Shown here: positions 1 through 12,430 of the stretch, piece after piece | How the letters are laid out: every line of letters starts with the position of its first letter | Numbering within the stretch: the first letter of the stretch is position 1 | NCBI RefSeq assembly: GCF_949628265.1 | Contig: NC_088786.1 | Span: 34,555,681-34,619,680, forward strand | From: Cloeon dipterum | Taxonomy: Eukaryota > Arthropoda > Insecta > Ephemeroptera > Baetidae | Direction: 5' to 3' | Length of the DNA stretch: 64,000 bases | Made by a program: the position numbers and the translations under genes | Notes under the pieces: model-generated | Seen by the model: the letters and a program-made list of their open reading frames with translations, nothing else | Told to the model about the DNA's origin: nothing | The model's database searches: none

Positions 1-639
1 TGCTGCTACAAAGAAAGAAATCTTCACCAGCAGGCAAGGCAAAACAAAACATAAAAAAAATCCAGATTTTCGCCGTGAGCGTTGAGCAATCGTTACGGTT
101 AGCAGTCGCAGTAATCACACATTTTGCTTATTACAATCTGTTAAACGCCACAAATCGAAGATTTCGAGAAAGAAACCCCAGGGAATTTTTTACACAACAA
201 AATTCGGTTCCGTAAAAAAGGTTTTGGGCATTTTAAAATTAAATAGATGGTTTTACACGTTGTTTTCGTTTTTATTTAGAGCTTTTCAAGGTCAAGTTCA
301 GATTTTCAACCACCGGGGTCCGGATTGCGATCTGTGTTGGTTTATTCCCGCCGATCAGAAGTCAATATGGCGTCGAATTAATGGAGGCCAATCAGGAGAC
401 AGTCCAGCGGCCAATCAGAAGCGACAAAAAAGAGGCGTGCCGACCTAATAATTTCATTCCCGCGTATTTCATTACATTTCTATTAGCCCGATGTGTCATC
501 TAAAGGTCGACTCGCCAATTCGCGGGCTAATAAGCAGTTAGTAAAGAAAAATAACAGTAAAAATATTCATTGTTCTGAAGCCATTTTTCATGATTAATTC
601 TCCAAGCCAATTTCAATTTACGCGTTTGTAACTTTCCCA

Positions 640-692
640 CCGTACTCTACCAGACGCCATGTCTGCGCGTCGCGTGAATCCGGCCCCCGGTG
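640..692 (+). mobile_element. 3' end fragment of the CAGCGGGGGCC hAT-type MITE family
   Basis: The segment matches the right end of the four longer copies at 9.6, 12.4, 48.2 and 58.4 kb: a 'CTCTACC.GACGCCAT.TCTGCGCG' core followed by a terminal 'GGCCCCCGGTG' in place of GGCCCCCGCTG. The left part of the element is absent or too diverged to see, so this is a truncated copy. Confidence 0.6.
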
Positions 693-1153
693 TTTTCAAC
701 GAAAATTTATCTTTCACTGGAATCGCAGTTTGCTGGATAAGATGATTTAACTTATTTCAATCAAGATTCGCACACGACGATGGAAGATTATTGTTTGCGT
801 CTTTAAACTTAAACGAAAAGTTACAATCTGCACCAGCAATTTCACTTAAACCCGGCTGGAAATTGCTCAACTTCTCATTTCGAAAGCACAAAGACTTTGC
901 TTGCATTAGCCTACTCTCTCGGTGAAGTAAGGACATAGCGCCACGAGACGAGGAACGATAACAACTCGGAAAGCAACGGCGTCGGTGTCTCTGGAGGACG
1001 TTTGTCAAATCAGAAGAAACACTGGTAAACCTCTCAAAACAAGGAGAGTGAGTGCGCGCGTCTAATTTGTCTCGAAATTAATCCCGCGCATTCCCCGTGT
1101 GCCGGCGAGCTGCAGCAGAATTAATATTTGCCCGTCTGCCTGCCAGCCCGTGC

Positions 1154-1156
<3 letters not shown>

Positions 1157-1189
<33 letters not shown>
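1157..1189 (+). repeat. (CT)n microsatellite
   Basis: About 16 uninterrupted CT units. It produces spurious Ser/Leu and Arg/Glu open frames on the two strands. A complementary GA tract lies 450 bp downstream. Confidence 0.95.
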
Positions 1190-1194
<5 letters not shown>

Positions 1195-1409
1195 GCGCAG
1201 ACAAAGGAAGCGGCAGTAGAGGCTTTCGATCCGCCCGCGACGAGATAAAGAGAGGAGAGTTTGCCTGCCTTCCGTGTTCGTTCCTCCCGCTCGTTGGGTT
1301 AGCGAGCGGTGATTTAGTTTGCTGTAAGTTTCAAGCGCCGTTGGCTCCAATTTAAGTGAGTTTGTGGCCAACTTTTGACGACACTTCATCAATAATAATG
1401 AGCGAGTGC

Positions 1410-1433
1410 CAGTCAGTCAGTCAGTCAGTCAGT
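1410..1433 (+). repeat. (CAGT)n tetranucleotide repeat
   Basis: Six consecutive CAGT units, between the CT and GA tracts. Confidence 0.9.
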
Positions 1434-1636
1434 TGACGTAGGTGGCAGTCCTTTCAAAGGCGGCTTTTTTGCATTTTCAGCGCGCCGGAGAAAGGAGATG
1501 ATGGTAATGATAAAAATAACACTCTGAGAGCGCGCGTATTCAAATAAAAATAATGTCATTCCGAAAGAAAGAGAGAGCACCCGGCAGACAAGACGTCGAT
1601 TTGCATATTTGACAGTGTATAGATATGAACGAAAGC

Positions 1637-1661
1637 GAGAGAGAGAGAGAGAGAGAGAGAG
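1637..1661 (+). repeat. (GA)n microsatellite
   Basis: About twelve GA units, complementary to the CT tract at 1157-1189. Tracts like this can bind GAGA-type factors, but nothing here shows that they do. Confidence 0.9.
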
Positions 1662-2948
1662 CAGGGAGTGCGCTCTTGCCTCCACTCTGAGAAGCCCTTT
1701 GTTCGTGCACAATTCCATTCTTATCTCCTCGAGAGATATATTTCCCTCGCAACCATCTTGGAAGCCAAATTAACGTAGGCATGAGTTATGAATTTCTATT
1801 CTGAAAGCCTCTGCACACCGTGCACATACATCAAGCATAATCGCATTTCTTGGAGCTGCTGCTCGGAGAATTCCTCGTCCAATTTGAGGCCAAGTCTCGA
1901 TCGACTGGTTTCAGCTAATTAATCGCAAAGCAAAATAGCGATAGAAACTGCTAAACTGCTACCAAGGCTCCCTTTTCCTCGCTAAGTAGCAATTTATTAA
2001 AACAAAGCAATAAATTCAGTGGAATTAATTCAAGGTTTAACAGATTTATCGGCACCATAGGACTCACTAAAATTTCGGAAAGGAAGTCTATAAAAGGGCG
2101 TGGGTCAAGGAAAACTTTAAGAAGGGGCTTTGCATGAGCCACGGACCACGGGAAAATCGAATAAATGATAAGTGATTTCCCTCCATTTCAAGGTCTAAGT
2201 CTAAACTCACAGAAAACATCAATCTAGATTTAGTTTTGCACATCCCCAAGTTTTAAATTGAATAAAATCTTCCACGGTGTCATGGTTTAGAGATTTAGCA
2301 ACGGTTTTGCCTCTAAACACGAGTTTTCACAGTGAAATTTGCAGGTTGAAAGCGCTAAACCGCATCCACAAACATTTGCGACTAATCTTGGCACGCGTTT
2401 CACGCCTCCGCGCCTGCTCTGGCCTTCCGGCCGGTCCGCTTTTGCTTGTAGAGCGAAAATTCAAATTTCATGCAAATGCAACCAACGGTGTTATTTGCTA
2501 TTTAAATCCGTCAACTGGCAGGGAATCCGTCACTCGGCAGAAAAGACCCAAACATCCCGAACTGTAATTCGACAATTTGGTCGCGCGCAGAGGCGGCCGA
2601 TTCGAGCGCTCGTTTGCATACTATTTGCCGGAGAGGCAACCCGACCAACCACTTTTGGACATACATATTTCAGCCGCTGGCTGGTGCAAAACACGGCCGT
2701 TTCCACGGAAAAGTCGCCGCCGCCGGCCTTTTTACTCCGATCGATTCGTGCCGACGAGAATCTCCTTCTTTTTCTCGCCGCACACGTGCATTAATAATGA
2801 GCAGCAATCATCGCCGAACGACACCACACGTTTTATGTTAATGGATTTTGTGGTGCGGCCAACAACTTTTTACACCGAACAAACTTTTATAAACGCCACA
2901 CGACGGCGGCGGCAAGCAAGAGGAAAGGCAAACATGGTTTGTACTTAC

Positions 2949-3222
2949 AGAATTTGTTCTTCTCCGAGTCGGCCCTGGAGGCGAGCAGCAGCAGGAGTAG
3001 CAGCAGCAACAGCCACCCCCCTGCCCGACCTGACCCGCCCCCCTCGGGGACCCCTACCCACATGGTCCCCTAGCTGCAACCCTGGTCGTCACCGCGCCAC
3101 CCTGTTGACACAAGCACACAATTTATGTTACAAAGTCAAACACATAAGTCTAAATCGAGACGTATCAGGAACCGGTCCTCCCCTAGAGAGGACCGAATGG
3201 GGAATTGCAAAAGTTACTTACT
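2949..3222 (-). CDS. 5' end of an unidentified secreted or membrane protein (signal-peptide exon plus 5' UTR splice)
   Basis: On the minus strand an ATG at 3063-3061 opens a 38-codon frame: a short Gly-rich lead (MWVGVPEGGG...), then Trp and ten consecutive Leu, then ASRADSEKNKF. This is the n-h-c layout of a signal peptide. The frame ends at a consensus donor (TTCT|GTAAGTAC, donor at 2948) in phase 1, so the rest of the protein lies on later exons beyond the left edge. Upstream, a pyrimidine-rich acceptor ending CAACAG at 3102 begins this exon at 3101. A strong donor GGA|GTAAGTAAC at 3221 would end a 5' UTR exon at 3222. Two good donors and one good acceptor on the same strand, around a start codon and a hydrophobic segment, make a real first exon likely. 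Thirty-eight residues are too few to name the protein. The same DNA also reads open on the plus strand, but that frame is low-complexity Ser/Pro. Confidence 0.55.
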
Positions 3223-5305
3223 CCTCGACGCCCGTAAAATACTTTTCAGGAGCGTGACACGACTGAAAATCGTTTTGATTTCCAAAAATTTTCGGCCTTG
3301 CATGGCAAAATCGAAGAATGTTAAAGAAATCGCATTTTCCCGCCAACAATTTTAAATATTCAAATGTTTGGAGTAATTTTGTCACGATATTTAGTCGCGG
3401 CAAGGAATTTTTCGTCAGTTGGGACATTTTGTGGTACCCTTTTACATTTTCTACACTTTAGAATTTTTAAAAAAAAGTAAAATTAAGAGGCATTTAAAGC
3501 GAGGCAACACTGAATTTAAGGAAGATATCAATTTTTCTTTAAAATTTGGTCACATATGGTAATTTTCCCCTGATGCAATCCATTTATTTGTATATTTTTA
3601 CGCATAAAACTTTATTTGATAACGATAGCTTCCGAAAAGTGAACGAAACTGGGGTAAAAGATTCAAGTCGATTTTTAAAACTCTCCAAGCAATTTTGGCA
3701 GCGACTTTTTTTTTTTTGCCTCGTACCGCATTCTCCGCTGATATCAACTGGCAATGCCATTGGAACGGACGCAGCATGCATTTCGAGTGTGCAAGCAAAT
3801 CACAAAAGTAATCAGGCCGGCGCGGAAACCGCCGAGAGAGCGAGCAAGCGAGCGAGCGAGTGAGCACTTTCGCGGCGTATGCAACCCGCGCGTCATATCT
3901 GCTCGGCGGCACGATTCTCCGTATAATTTGCAGGGGATTTGAATGGCTAATGGCAGAAGGAGCGGGTGTGCGGCGCCGGCAATTGAGAGATAAAAACACA
4001 AACACTCTGCCGCTCGAGCAAATTATTTAGGAACGTGCGCTCTGACGCCCTCGTGCACATCATTTCCCTGGAAATTAGCAGCTGCCGGCCGGCAGGCAAG
4101 AATCAGGCCGCAAATTATGCTCTGCCGAGTTGTGGCGGGGTAGTTTTGCTCAAGGGGTCTGTCCGGAAACACACGCCTCATCAAATTATCCCTGAAATCG
4201 TTGCGGTGAAACCTCAAAGGAACAAACGTAGATTGTAAATTCATGGGAAAGCGCAATAGCTTACGACCATTAATGGAGATTAACATGAAACAGTGAAAGC
4301 TGCTTTATTTAAAACTATAAAAAGAATAACATTTCACAAGCAACAATTAACTTGCCTCTTTGTTTCTTTTCCTTCTTATTAAATAGAAATATTATTTCTC
4401 GTCAAGAGAGCACAAAACGATTATTTCGTTCTCTGCAAACAAAAACAATTCATCCATTTTGTGGTGGACTAAAAATCTCAGGATAATAAGCTTACGGAGG
4501 CGCGCTTTGAACAATTGCACAACATTATTCTAAGCGGCTCACATGCAATTAGGGGTAGTTTGTTTGCGCGTGCATTTGACGTTAGACTGCGCTCCTCATC
4601 AGCGCCGTGTCGAGTTCAAAGTAGCACTCGAGCAGCCTTCTGAACACATACAGAACGGCTGAAGCACTCCGCTTAATGATGCTAATAATTAGCCGAAAGG
4701 AAGGAAAAGGTCAGCTCGCAAAGAAAACGCCGTTGTTCTGAATTAAACAAACGCGCGCGCGTACCCTCGCGAATATGGAAATCTACCACGGGCCTTTTGC
4801 CAGCGTGCTGTTTGATCCCTCTTGCGTGCACCGAAATGAAATGGGTGCGAATGTGCCTGAGAGCAAAGGCAAATAAATGTTTGCAGAGAAGCGCCGAGGT
4901 ATTTCATTTTCAGTTTTCCTGCCGAAAGAGAAGCAACTTTTAATTGAGAAACTCTCAGAGGAATAACAAATTATTGCAAAAACGGCTGGGAACCCCTTTT
5001 TAGAAAATGATTTTGTTGATTTTCCAAACGAACCAACAGTTTGGTAATATTTTCTTGTAGAGTCTGCTTGAGGAAACTACGCCAAGGACTGAAATTGGTT
5101 TGATTTTCAAATCATTTTAATTAGTTAGAGGAAACAACGTACGCAAATTTCCTAATTTTTGCTCAATATATTTAATTTAATTTAATTTCCTTAATTTTAT
5201 TACACAGCGGTACAAAATTCGAAGATTCTCCATTTCTGTCCGCGCATTTACAAATGAATCTCAAACAACAAAATATTAATAACAATAAATAGAAGAAACA
5301 TAGTG

Positions 5306-5545
5306 TCAACATTTCGTTATGTTTGTGTCGCAAACGAGTGTGGCGTGTTTTGCTACATTTGGTGCTCTGAAATTGAGATATTCCTCCCAAGTATAAAATT
5401 TGTTAGCATAAACAAAAATCTTTAACTGCTTTTCGTATTCGTCTAACTGCTGCTCACCCCGAATCTGCTCTGGAAGTTTATTATACAAATTTAACATGTA
5501 AATCTTTGGATTATGATGTGATGAAAGTAAAAAGGAGAAAATCAA
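5306..5545 (-). mobile_element. Fragment of a non-LTR retrotransposon (C-terminal end of the reverse-transcriptase ORF)
   Basis: The minus-strand frame contains 'LYNKLPEQIR' followed about 15 residues later by 'LKIFVYANKFYTWEEYLNF'. This is the typical C-terminal tail of LINE ORF2 proteins of the jockey/CR1/RTE kind, which read roughly 'L(Y/F)N.LP..IR...F...LK.FL....FY...E(F/Y)L'. Only this tail is present. I see no catalytic reverse-transcriptase motif upstream (higher coordinates), as expected for a degraded 5'-truncated copy. No target duplication was identified. Confidence 0.6.
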
Positions 5546-8500
5546 AATGGTTTTAAGGATTTCACTCTCATCAAATAAGGTTTGTGAATCAATATAAACT
5601 TCAGGCTATAAAAAGCGCTGAGAGTTAAATCATTCATTCTGTTGGAGAAGTTACCGGAAATTTCCGAGCGGAATTAAAAGGCTTTGGAGATGCGATATAT
5701 CTGCTCGACACAGCAGGCGAGCTTAATTATTTTACTTTTGTATCCGTTCAAGTGGCCTCACTAATCATTCGCAGGCAGCCGCCCGGCACTACTCTTGATT
5801 ACCAACTCATTCTATTGGCCATAATTAATGATTTGCCTCTTCTTTCCGCGCAGCCAGCTCCTCGAAGGGCATAAAAGAGATCTTTCTCCTTCTTTTCCTT
5901 CTCTGATTTTCATCGCAGAGCGACGCGTTGGGAAAAGAACGACGAACTTAGCAGCCTGCATGCTATACGTACTACTCGCGAAATTGAAAATCCCTTTGTG
6001 TTTGCCAACTTGAGCAGCGATCGATTCCGCGCGCGCTTGTGTCTCGCTTCGCTCACGTAATTCCAAAGGATTACACCTATCATTTCTTTGTGAACGAAAT
6101 TTCGATCGATGATTTTTTTAGCCTATTATGTGATCATGCAAGGTTGAAAAGGGAAGAAGCAAAATTTGGAAAATATCTTCGCCATTTTTTCTTACATGTA
6201 ACAAGAAAAGGTTTTATGCATCATGAACGGTTAATTTTCCAAATTCCCATTCCAATTAATAGCCATGAAGCAAAAGCATCGACCGAATTTTAGACCTCTT
6301 CGGAAGTTAAGCGAAATAATGCTCCGTTTAATTATCTCGTGCCGCTGTATGATGTGGTTTGCAAGTGCAATCTGCCTGCACACTTGATGAGCGTGGAGAA
6401 GGATTTGGTATATCGAACCCTAATTACCTGCATGTTGCTTCACGGTAACTCCCAGCCGAAGCCAGCGACGAGGTAAGGCGATTAAATCGATTTCAAAACC
6501 TCTCCTCTCCACCAGTCTCACTGAAAAGCGCCGGAACTGACAAATTTTCGCAGATTAAATACGTGTGAGCTGGGCGCGATTTATGATGAGTGTAAATTAC
6601 TTGGCAGGCTTTTGTTTCAAACAATTAAATTCTTGGAAGCAATAAAGCTGGGCCTTGTCTCGCCCTCTCGTTGCTTATTTCGCACTTTTCGCCGCCCGAA
6701 ATGAGAGGAGCACAATTTTATTGCATTCTCCTAACTCACGTAGTCAGCTGCCACGAGCACGGTGAAAACTTTTGAGCAGGGCGCGCGATGAATGGGCCGC
6801 CGCGCAATTTGTTACATTGTTCGTTTATGATGATGAAATGCCGCCTCTTTGGCATTCATCCACCCCGTATCACTTCACTCCTGTTTGCCCACGCCCGTGT
6901 TTCCTAATTTTATTCCACTTCTGTAATCTACCTCTCCTTGCAAAAAGTTTAAGTTGGATTTGTAAAAAATTCGCCCAAGAGTTTTACCAGCGTAATTTTA
7001 CCAGAAGAACAGAAATCTTCGGTCCACTCAAAATTCGCAAATATTTATATAGAAAATTGAAATTAGCTGTTTTAATTAAGCCAATTTTCCTGCATTTTTT
7101 CAGGATTTCCTCAAAAACAGAAAATTAAAAAAAAGTTGCTATTTGGTAGAACTTTTTACTAACCTCTAAAATATTTTGCGAATCCATTTTAGCCGGCCAA
7201 TTGAAGTCATTCATTCGCTCACCGACAGTTTCAATTCGTTATTACCCGATTGGTGCGAACAGCAATTATTATTGCCAGAGTGCGTGTTCCGCGCGCGAGA
7301 ACCAAAAGTGAAATAATGAAACTTGATCGGCGTTGTCGGCCGGATTTCCAAGCGCATTGTGTGTCTCCTTTTTCGAACACCATCTGCGTCAGCGTGGAAC
7401 AATGGCCGGTCAAATTTGACAACGAGCGTCATGTTTTCGCGCTGACGACAAGATGCCAAAAACAATCGGAGCCGCGCTCGCACCAGGGCGTCATTTTATT
7501 GGGCAATAAACGTCGGCCGGCATAATTGCTCTGGACCAATGACTTGCATCCGAAAATGCATTAGTCCGTCCATCCGTGGCGAGAATAAATGGATGCATCG
7601 GCGCCGCAGAAAAAAAACAATGGCCGATGCAACACGCGCGTAATTGAGCCGCCCTATCTGGATGGATGGAAGCGAGTAGTTGGCCCTTATCTGGCCGTTC
7701 CGCCACTTAATAAGCCGAGATTTATTGCGCCGGGCCCGAAATATCTGCTGCCCCGGCGGCTGCAAAGATGTCCGGCGATCGAACCGCGTAAATTTCCACT
7801 GCCTTTAATTGAACGCACGTTTTGGCCTCACGTGTTTTATCCTCCTTTGATCTGGGGCTTTTTTATACGTTCCGGCTGCACCAGAAGGCTAATTTATAAT
7901 ACGTATTTCGCTCTCCTAAGAGCTCTTTACTGATACGACTGCCTTTATCGTGGAATTTTCACCCGCACTTTAAATGAGCCCGAAAGCTTTTAAATATTCT
8001 CTTTGGCAGATATATATATACCGGCGCAGATAACGCAAAATGGGAAAGTTCTAAAACGGCTACTCCCTTTCGGGATCGTTTAGAGAACTGTTTAATTTGT
8101 TTGTCAGTTGAAATATTCTCATTATCAAAAAGAGACCATTTTAGACAGTTAAAATCAATTAATTTTTACCAATACGCTTAAACTTGTTATTTAAAATATG
8201 AATTTCTATTAAAAGATTAAACTCATTATTTAATAACTACCATTTTTAGAGGCTTTCACCGCTGACAAAAATTCCTAGTCGTGCAAGACCTAAATTTTGA
8301 CTTTAAATCAAATTAAATCTTGTCTGAAACGCATCTTTAATTTTCAATAATTGGAACTTTCCTACGTTCTCATATTTAAATGGATACTTTTATAAATAGA
8401 AATCTTTCAAAAAATATTTTAAATGTGAAAACAAACCCCAAAATTCCTTTAGTAAGCATGTTTGGAGAGAAAACAGAAATTAAGTATTCTTGGCAGTAAA

Positions 8501-9613
8501 ATATCGCTCTCTTTGTATTTAAAAAAACAACCTAAATACGTCGAATTTTCCTTCAGTGAAAGAATTGTATTTGTTTAAAAATAAAACTCACGTCAGCATA
8601 ATGCTGGATTAAAGTGGGTGTCTAATTCCGTTTTCAAACCATTTCGAAGCATGGTCTGGCGGGGCAGGATCAGCGAGCGAGCGAGCGGCAGTAAATTTAA
8701 GTGCGAACGCGGCCTCATCTCGTGTGGCGTTTCCGAAATAAAATAAAATAGCGTCGGCACGACTGGCAGCGGAAGGGCTCAAAGTCGGGGCCGACTTTGA
8801 CAACGGGCATAAGTCAGCGCACGTGTCTCCATATGGGCGCGGCGCAACGCAAATCCCTGGCCGCGGTGCATCCGGCTGCCAGCCAAATCCTCCGGGGTGC
8901 AATCCCGAAGGCTTAATGAGTAGTTATTTTTAAAGAGGTCTTGCGCGCTCCATTATAAAAGTTAAACAGCCTAATTAAATGTAATTGGATTAAGCATGAG
9001 GCATGGCGGCTTATCTCGCGCGCACCCCCGTTGCCTTTCCGACCGCGCCTTTCTTAATCTGCAACAATACACTCGCTCGCTGGGACCCGAGACGACCGAC
9101 AAAGGTCAAAAGTTCGCGCCTTTTCCTACTTTGATTTTGTCTGTCTATAAATAAGGTTTGATCGGCTCCATGTGAATATAACCACAATTTTAAATTCATT
9201 GAATTGCATTTTGAGTTTAAATCCTAGGCATTGTTTTTGAAAAACCCTCTCTCTTGCACAGCCTATAGTCTCGCGCATTAATTAAAAAATCTTACAAAAA
9301 TCCAGTAAAAATCAGAGTTTAACTTCTAAAAAGACTAATCCTACCTCTTTTTTTAACTACGGTGATGTTGTGTATTGCTATCTCAGTGCTTGTCCGTTAA
9401 ATAAGCTCTGAGTGTGACAGAATAATGTTATTCGTTAAACGTGGATAAAAACCCTCGTCTTGCGAGGTGGAAAGGTTAAGCGCTTATCGCACAAATATAC
9501 ACTTCGCCCTCTACTGATTCGAGAGAAAATAAACTCCAGTAAGTGAAGGTGACCGCCACAATCATGCTCTTTGAGTTACAGAGGTCTTGCCATGTTTATC
9601 AGAAATCATATCC

Positions 9614-9875
9614 CAACGGGGACCAGATGTGCGATAAAATTTGTTCTCACTGCGCAGATCCAAGATGGCTTCTGAATGTGGAAAACAAAAAGCTCTCTTT
9701 GGATTGCCGTTCGAGTGTCAAGAGTTTGTTTTTACGATCCAAAAGACACAATTAGCACAAGTAATGCAAATTATGTCACAACTTGGTTCTTTTCGTGCAT
9801 TTTTACGTGACCGTTTTTTCGCGCCATCCTCCACCGGAGCCATACCTGCGCGTCGCACGAAACTGCCCCCCGCTG
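9614..9875 (+). mobile_element. hAT-type MITE, CAGCGGGGGCC family, copy 1
   Basis: It starts CAACGGGGACCAGATGTGCG and ends CCCCCCGCTG, the inverted terminal repeats of the family with a few substitutions. It is 262 bp, against 274 bp for copies 2 and 3. It shares the internal landmarks 'GCGCAGATCCAAGATGGC' near the left end and 'CACGTGACCG..TTTTTCGCGCC' near the right. The flanking 8-mers TCATATCC and TCACAAGA do not give a convincing target duplication. Any open frame through it is incidental. Confidence 0.85.
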
Positions 9876-11179
9876 TCACAAGAAAGCAAATAATCTGACC
9901 GGCCGCCTAGAATCCACGAACCCGAAGAGGAAAGCAGAGAAAAGTTTGATGATTGCGATAAGCGCAGGTATACACAGCGAAAATATGTTTGCTGGAAACT
10001 TGGCCGGCGGTGTTTGTATATTTATGTATTTTATTTTCGCAGGCAGCAGGCGTAGCGAATATGTACACATAAAATAAATATTAAGAGAAAAATGGCTCTC
10101 CAGGCAGCGGCGCGCGCGCCGCCGAACAAACAAAACACCGCGGCATTAATCCGCGTGCGCGCATCGTAAAAGTGAATTAGTATTGCATGCTTTAATGAAG
10201 TTTGCTCGTCGAAATGCAAATCAAACGCCCGCCCGCCCGCGCAGCCAGCTGTAAATTAAAATATATATACAAGAAAAGTTAGCTCGTAAATCTGCCCATG
10301 CTGCTCGTGTTACATTTTTTGCTCCGCGCGCACTGTATATTTGTTTAGATACACTTTGCAAGTGGGGCATGTGAAGCGGATGCAGCGCACAACCAGAGCA
10401 TGCACGCGCCCATTCTCTGCCCTCTCTCTCACGGTCGGTGTGTGTATTGTATACGATATGTACTTTGCACAAGTTGAGCTGACTTTTGAAGTTGCAATAA
10501 ACACTCTGTTGCTGCTTATTGGCAGCTTTATTGCGGTTGTTCCGCAAGCTCTGAAATTGCAAATTTAGCTCGCTCGCAGGAAAATATTAAAACTAAAACT
10601 TTTCTAATAGACTGCTGAAGTTGGCTCACGCATAAATTCGAGTTATGGAGCAAAATTTCGCATCGTTGGCTATACAGCACGTGAATAATTCTTCCTGGAA
10701 TCTAGCAACAAATTATTTGATTAAGGAGAAAATCCACAATTTTCTGATTATTTTAAAAATTCCCTGTTTGCCCAATTTTGATTGTCCTCTTTGGATTTTT
10801 TTTTTAAATTTCGTGGTTGTTAAAAATCGTGATAAGTTTGTATGCATCGTGTGAATAGCATTAAAAAAACCAGTTTTAATTTAAACCGGATTTTAATCTA
10901 TTATTTTTAATAGAGTTTTCAGTGAAACCCCAGACAGGAAGTTATTCATTTATAAATTGTATAGGGCGTGCAATCAATCGGCACTTCCGTTGATTATAGC
11001 AAAACACAGCAAAATTATCTTACAATGTAACTTAAGGACTTCACAAGCGTTGGTTTTTAAGATAATTTTCATTTTAATATAAATATGTTTAAAAATAATT
11101 TAATCTGAAATTATTGAATGAAAAACCGGTGAATTTTTTAAACCAGAGTGGTGGGGAATTTTCGTGAGACAGTGTAAAA

Positions 11180-11940
11180 TTTGAATCGCTCGAATATAAG
11201 CGATCGACCCGTGTGTGTTCCCCGCACGACGCCGGTCGAAGCGCACCAAAAAACCGGCAGCACGCTCCTTGCAGGGGTGCTAAAACAAAATTCGCCGTCG
11301 CACACCCCCGCGCACGCCGAACCCGAGTGTCTCGGGGTCGGGGGTGCCTTTGAGTGTGTTGATGCGAGCCAAACCGAAAAATGACTCACGCCGCGAAGCA
11401 TGACTCGGCGGTGCCGCGGGATTCCACCCCCGGGGACGCGGCTGCGACCTCGGCGGCCCCGGGGGCAGCCGGGAACGGTCTCTGGGGCCGGGGGACCAAC
11501 TTACTGCGTTCTCTCATGATCAGGTGCAGCAACGAGCAGGGCAGCCGGACGCAGGCAGGGTCGACGCACACGTACCACCACTGCGGCACTCGGGGTTTTA
11601 CTATATCGGCAAAGTGCCGGAGACACCCCCGTGCGTCCCTCGGCCGCCCCCACCGCGCAGGGCCGCCGCCGGGCGCGTGCGCCTCCACTCGCGATACATT
11701 TCAGAGCTGTTTCGCGTGTGTGCCGGCCGGGCGGGCGAGCGGGCGGGCGCCGTCAAAATCGATACGCGGCCGAGTCACCCAGAGGAGAGAAAGGGGACTC
11801 GCCACCACCGCCGCCGCCGCCGCCGACGCCGCCACCACTCACTCAGCCACCCTTTCTCTGGCCAAGGGGGCTCGACCCTGGGATGCCGGCGCTTCCAGCT
11901 TAGCCGCGAAAAGTTTTGACGACTTTTTTGCTGTATGAAA
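11180..11940 (+). other. GC-rich island with a candidate first coding exon (11381-11523)
   Basis: This is a sharp rise in G+C and CpG against AT-rich surroundings, as at a promoter or first exon. Within it an ATG at 11381, in good animal context (CCGAAAAATGA), opens a frame beginning MTHAAKHDSAVPRDSTPG and reaching 'GLWGRGTNLLRSLMI'. A possible donor ATCAG|GTGCAG follows at 11523/11524 (47 codons plus 2 bases). The frame can be read on to 11938, but the later part is low-complexity and other frames are open too. No downstream exon was found before ZFYVE19. It could equally be a CpG-rich 5' UTR or a regulatory island. Confidence 0.3.
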
Positions 11941-12430
11941 TTTTCACCACACACAGCACACGTTTGAGCCCGAGTGGCATTCTGAATTTTTCCACCCCTC
12001 CTGCTTTTGCGGTCGTAAAAGCCCGTGCAATAAACAAAAATGTTTGGCAGGAGGAAATATAGGAGATAGAAATTCCCACCCTTTCACGGGAATTTTTTGT
12101 TTTCCTTTCCATAATTCATAAAACGTTTTGATGCATTAATCAGCGGCACTGGATGGAACCACAGAAACAAAGTTTGAATTTCTTTCAGAATAAAAAACGT
12201 ACATAAAACCGAAGAAATATTTAGTTTATCCAATCGAACTTTTTATCAATCTATACATCGGCATTATATAAATCGATATCAACCAAACAATTCAATTTTT
12301 GTTCAATGCAGGTGACGTTAAGTATAATTAAAAAAATCCTCCCTATGGAGATTTTATTCAGTGCTCTCTGCAGCTTTCGCAACAACGTTCTTGCAAAATT
12401 ACAAATAGAGATAAGAAAAAATAGCACCCT

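Larger units (their letters stand above)
1..2948 (-). other. Probable first coding intron of the unidentified secreted-protein gene
   Basis: This stretch follows the GT donor at 2948-2947 (minus strand) of the signal-peptide exon. I see no further exon in it, so the intron probably runs past the left edge. It contains a MITE end fragment (about 640-692), a (CT)n tract, a (CAGT)n tract and a (GA)n tract. The open frames at 2277-3257 on the plus strand arise from GC-rich sequence and have no recognisable domain. Confidence 0.4.
3223..11180. other. Long non-coding stretch
   Basis: About 8 kb with no exon I can support on either strand. It holds a LINE reverse-transcriptase fragment (5306-5545, minus) and one MITE copy (9614-9875). 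The several open frames of 60-135 codons have no conserved motif and lack convincing splice sites or start context. The stretch next to 3222 probably contains the promoter of the minus-strand secreted-protein gene. Confidence 0.5.

Noticed and set aside
1078..1782. Open frames through the CT and GA tracts
   Set aside because: They consist largely of repeat-coded Leu-Ser or Arg-Glu runs, with no other support.
2951..3074. Plus-strand terminal exon reading NLFFSESALEASSSRSSSS...
   Set aside because: It has an acceptor-like TTACAG, but that TTACAG is exactly the reverse of the much stronger minus-strand donor GTAAGT, and the minus-strand reading has a start codon and signal peptide.
2277..3257. 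Long plus-strand open frames, including one of 226 codons
   Set aside because: They arise from GC-rich and Ser/Arg-coding low-complexity sequence and have no domain. The minus strand explains the 2949-3101 part better as a signal-peptide exon with good splice sites.
11381..11938. 185-codon frame as a complete gene
   Set aside because: Several frames are open here because of high G+C. The second half is low-complexity. Only the first 47 codons were kept, as a weak candidate exon.
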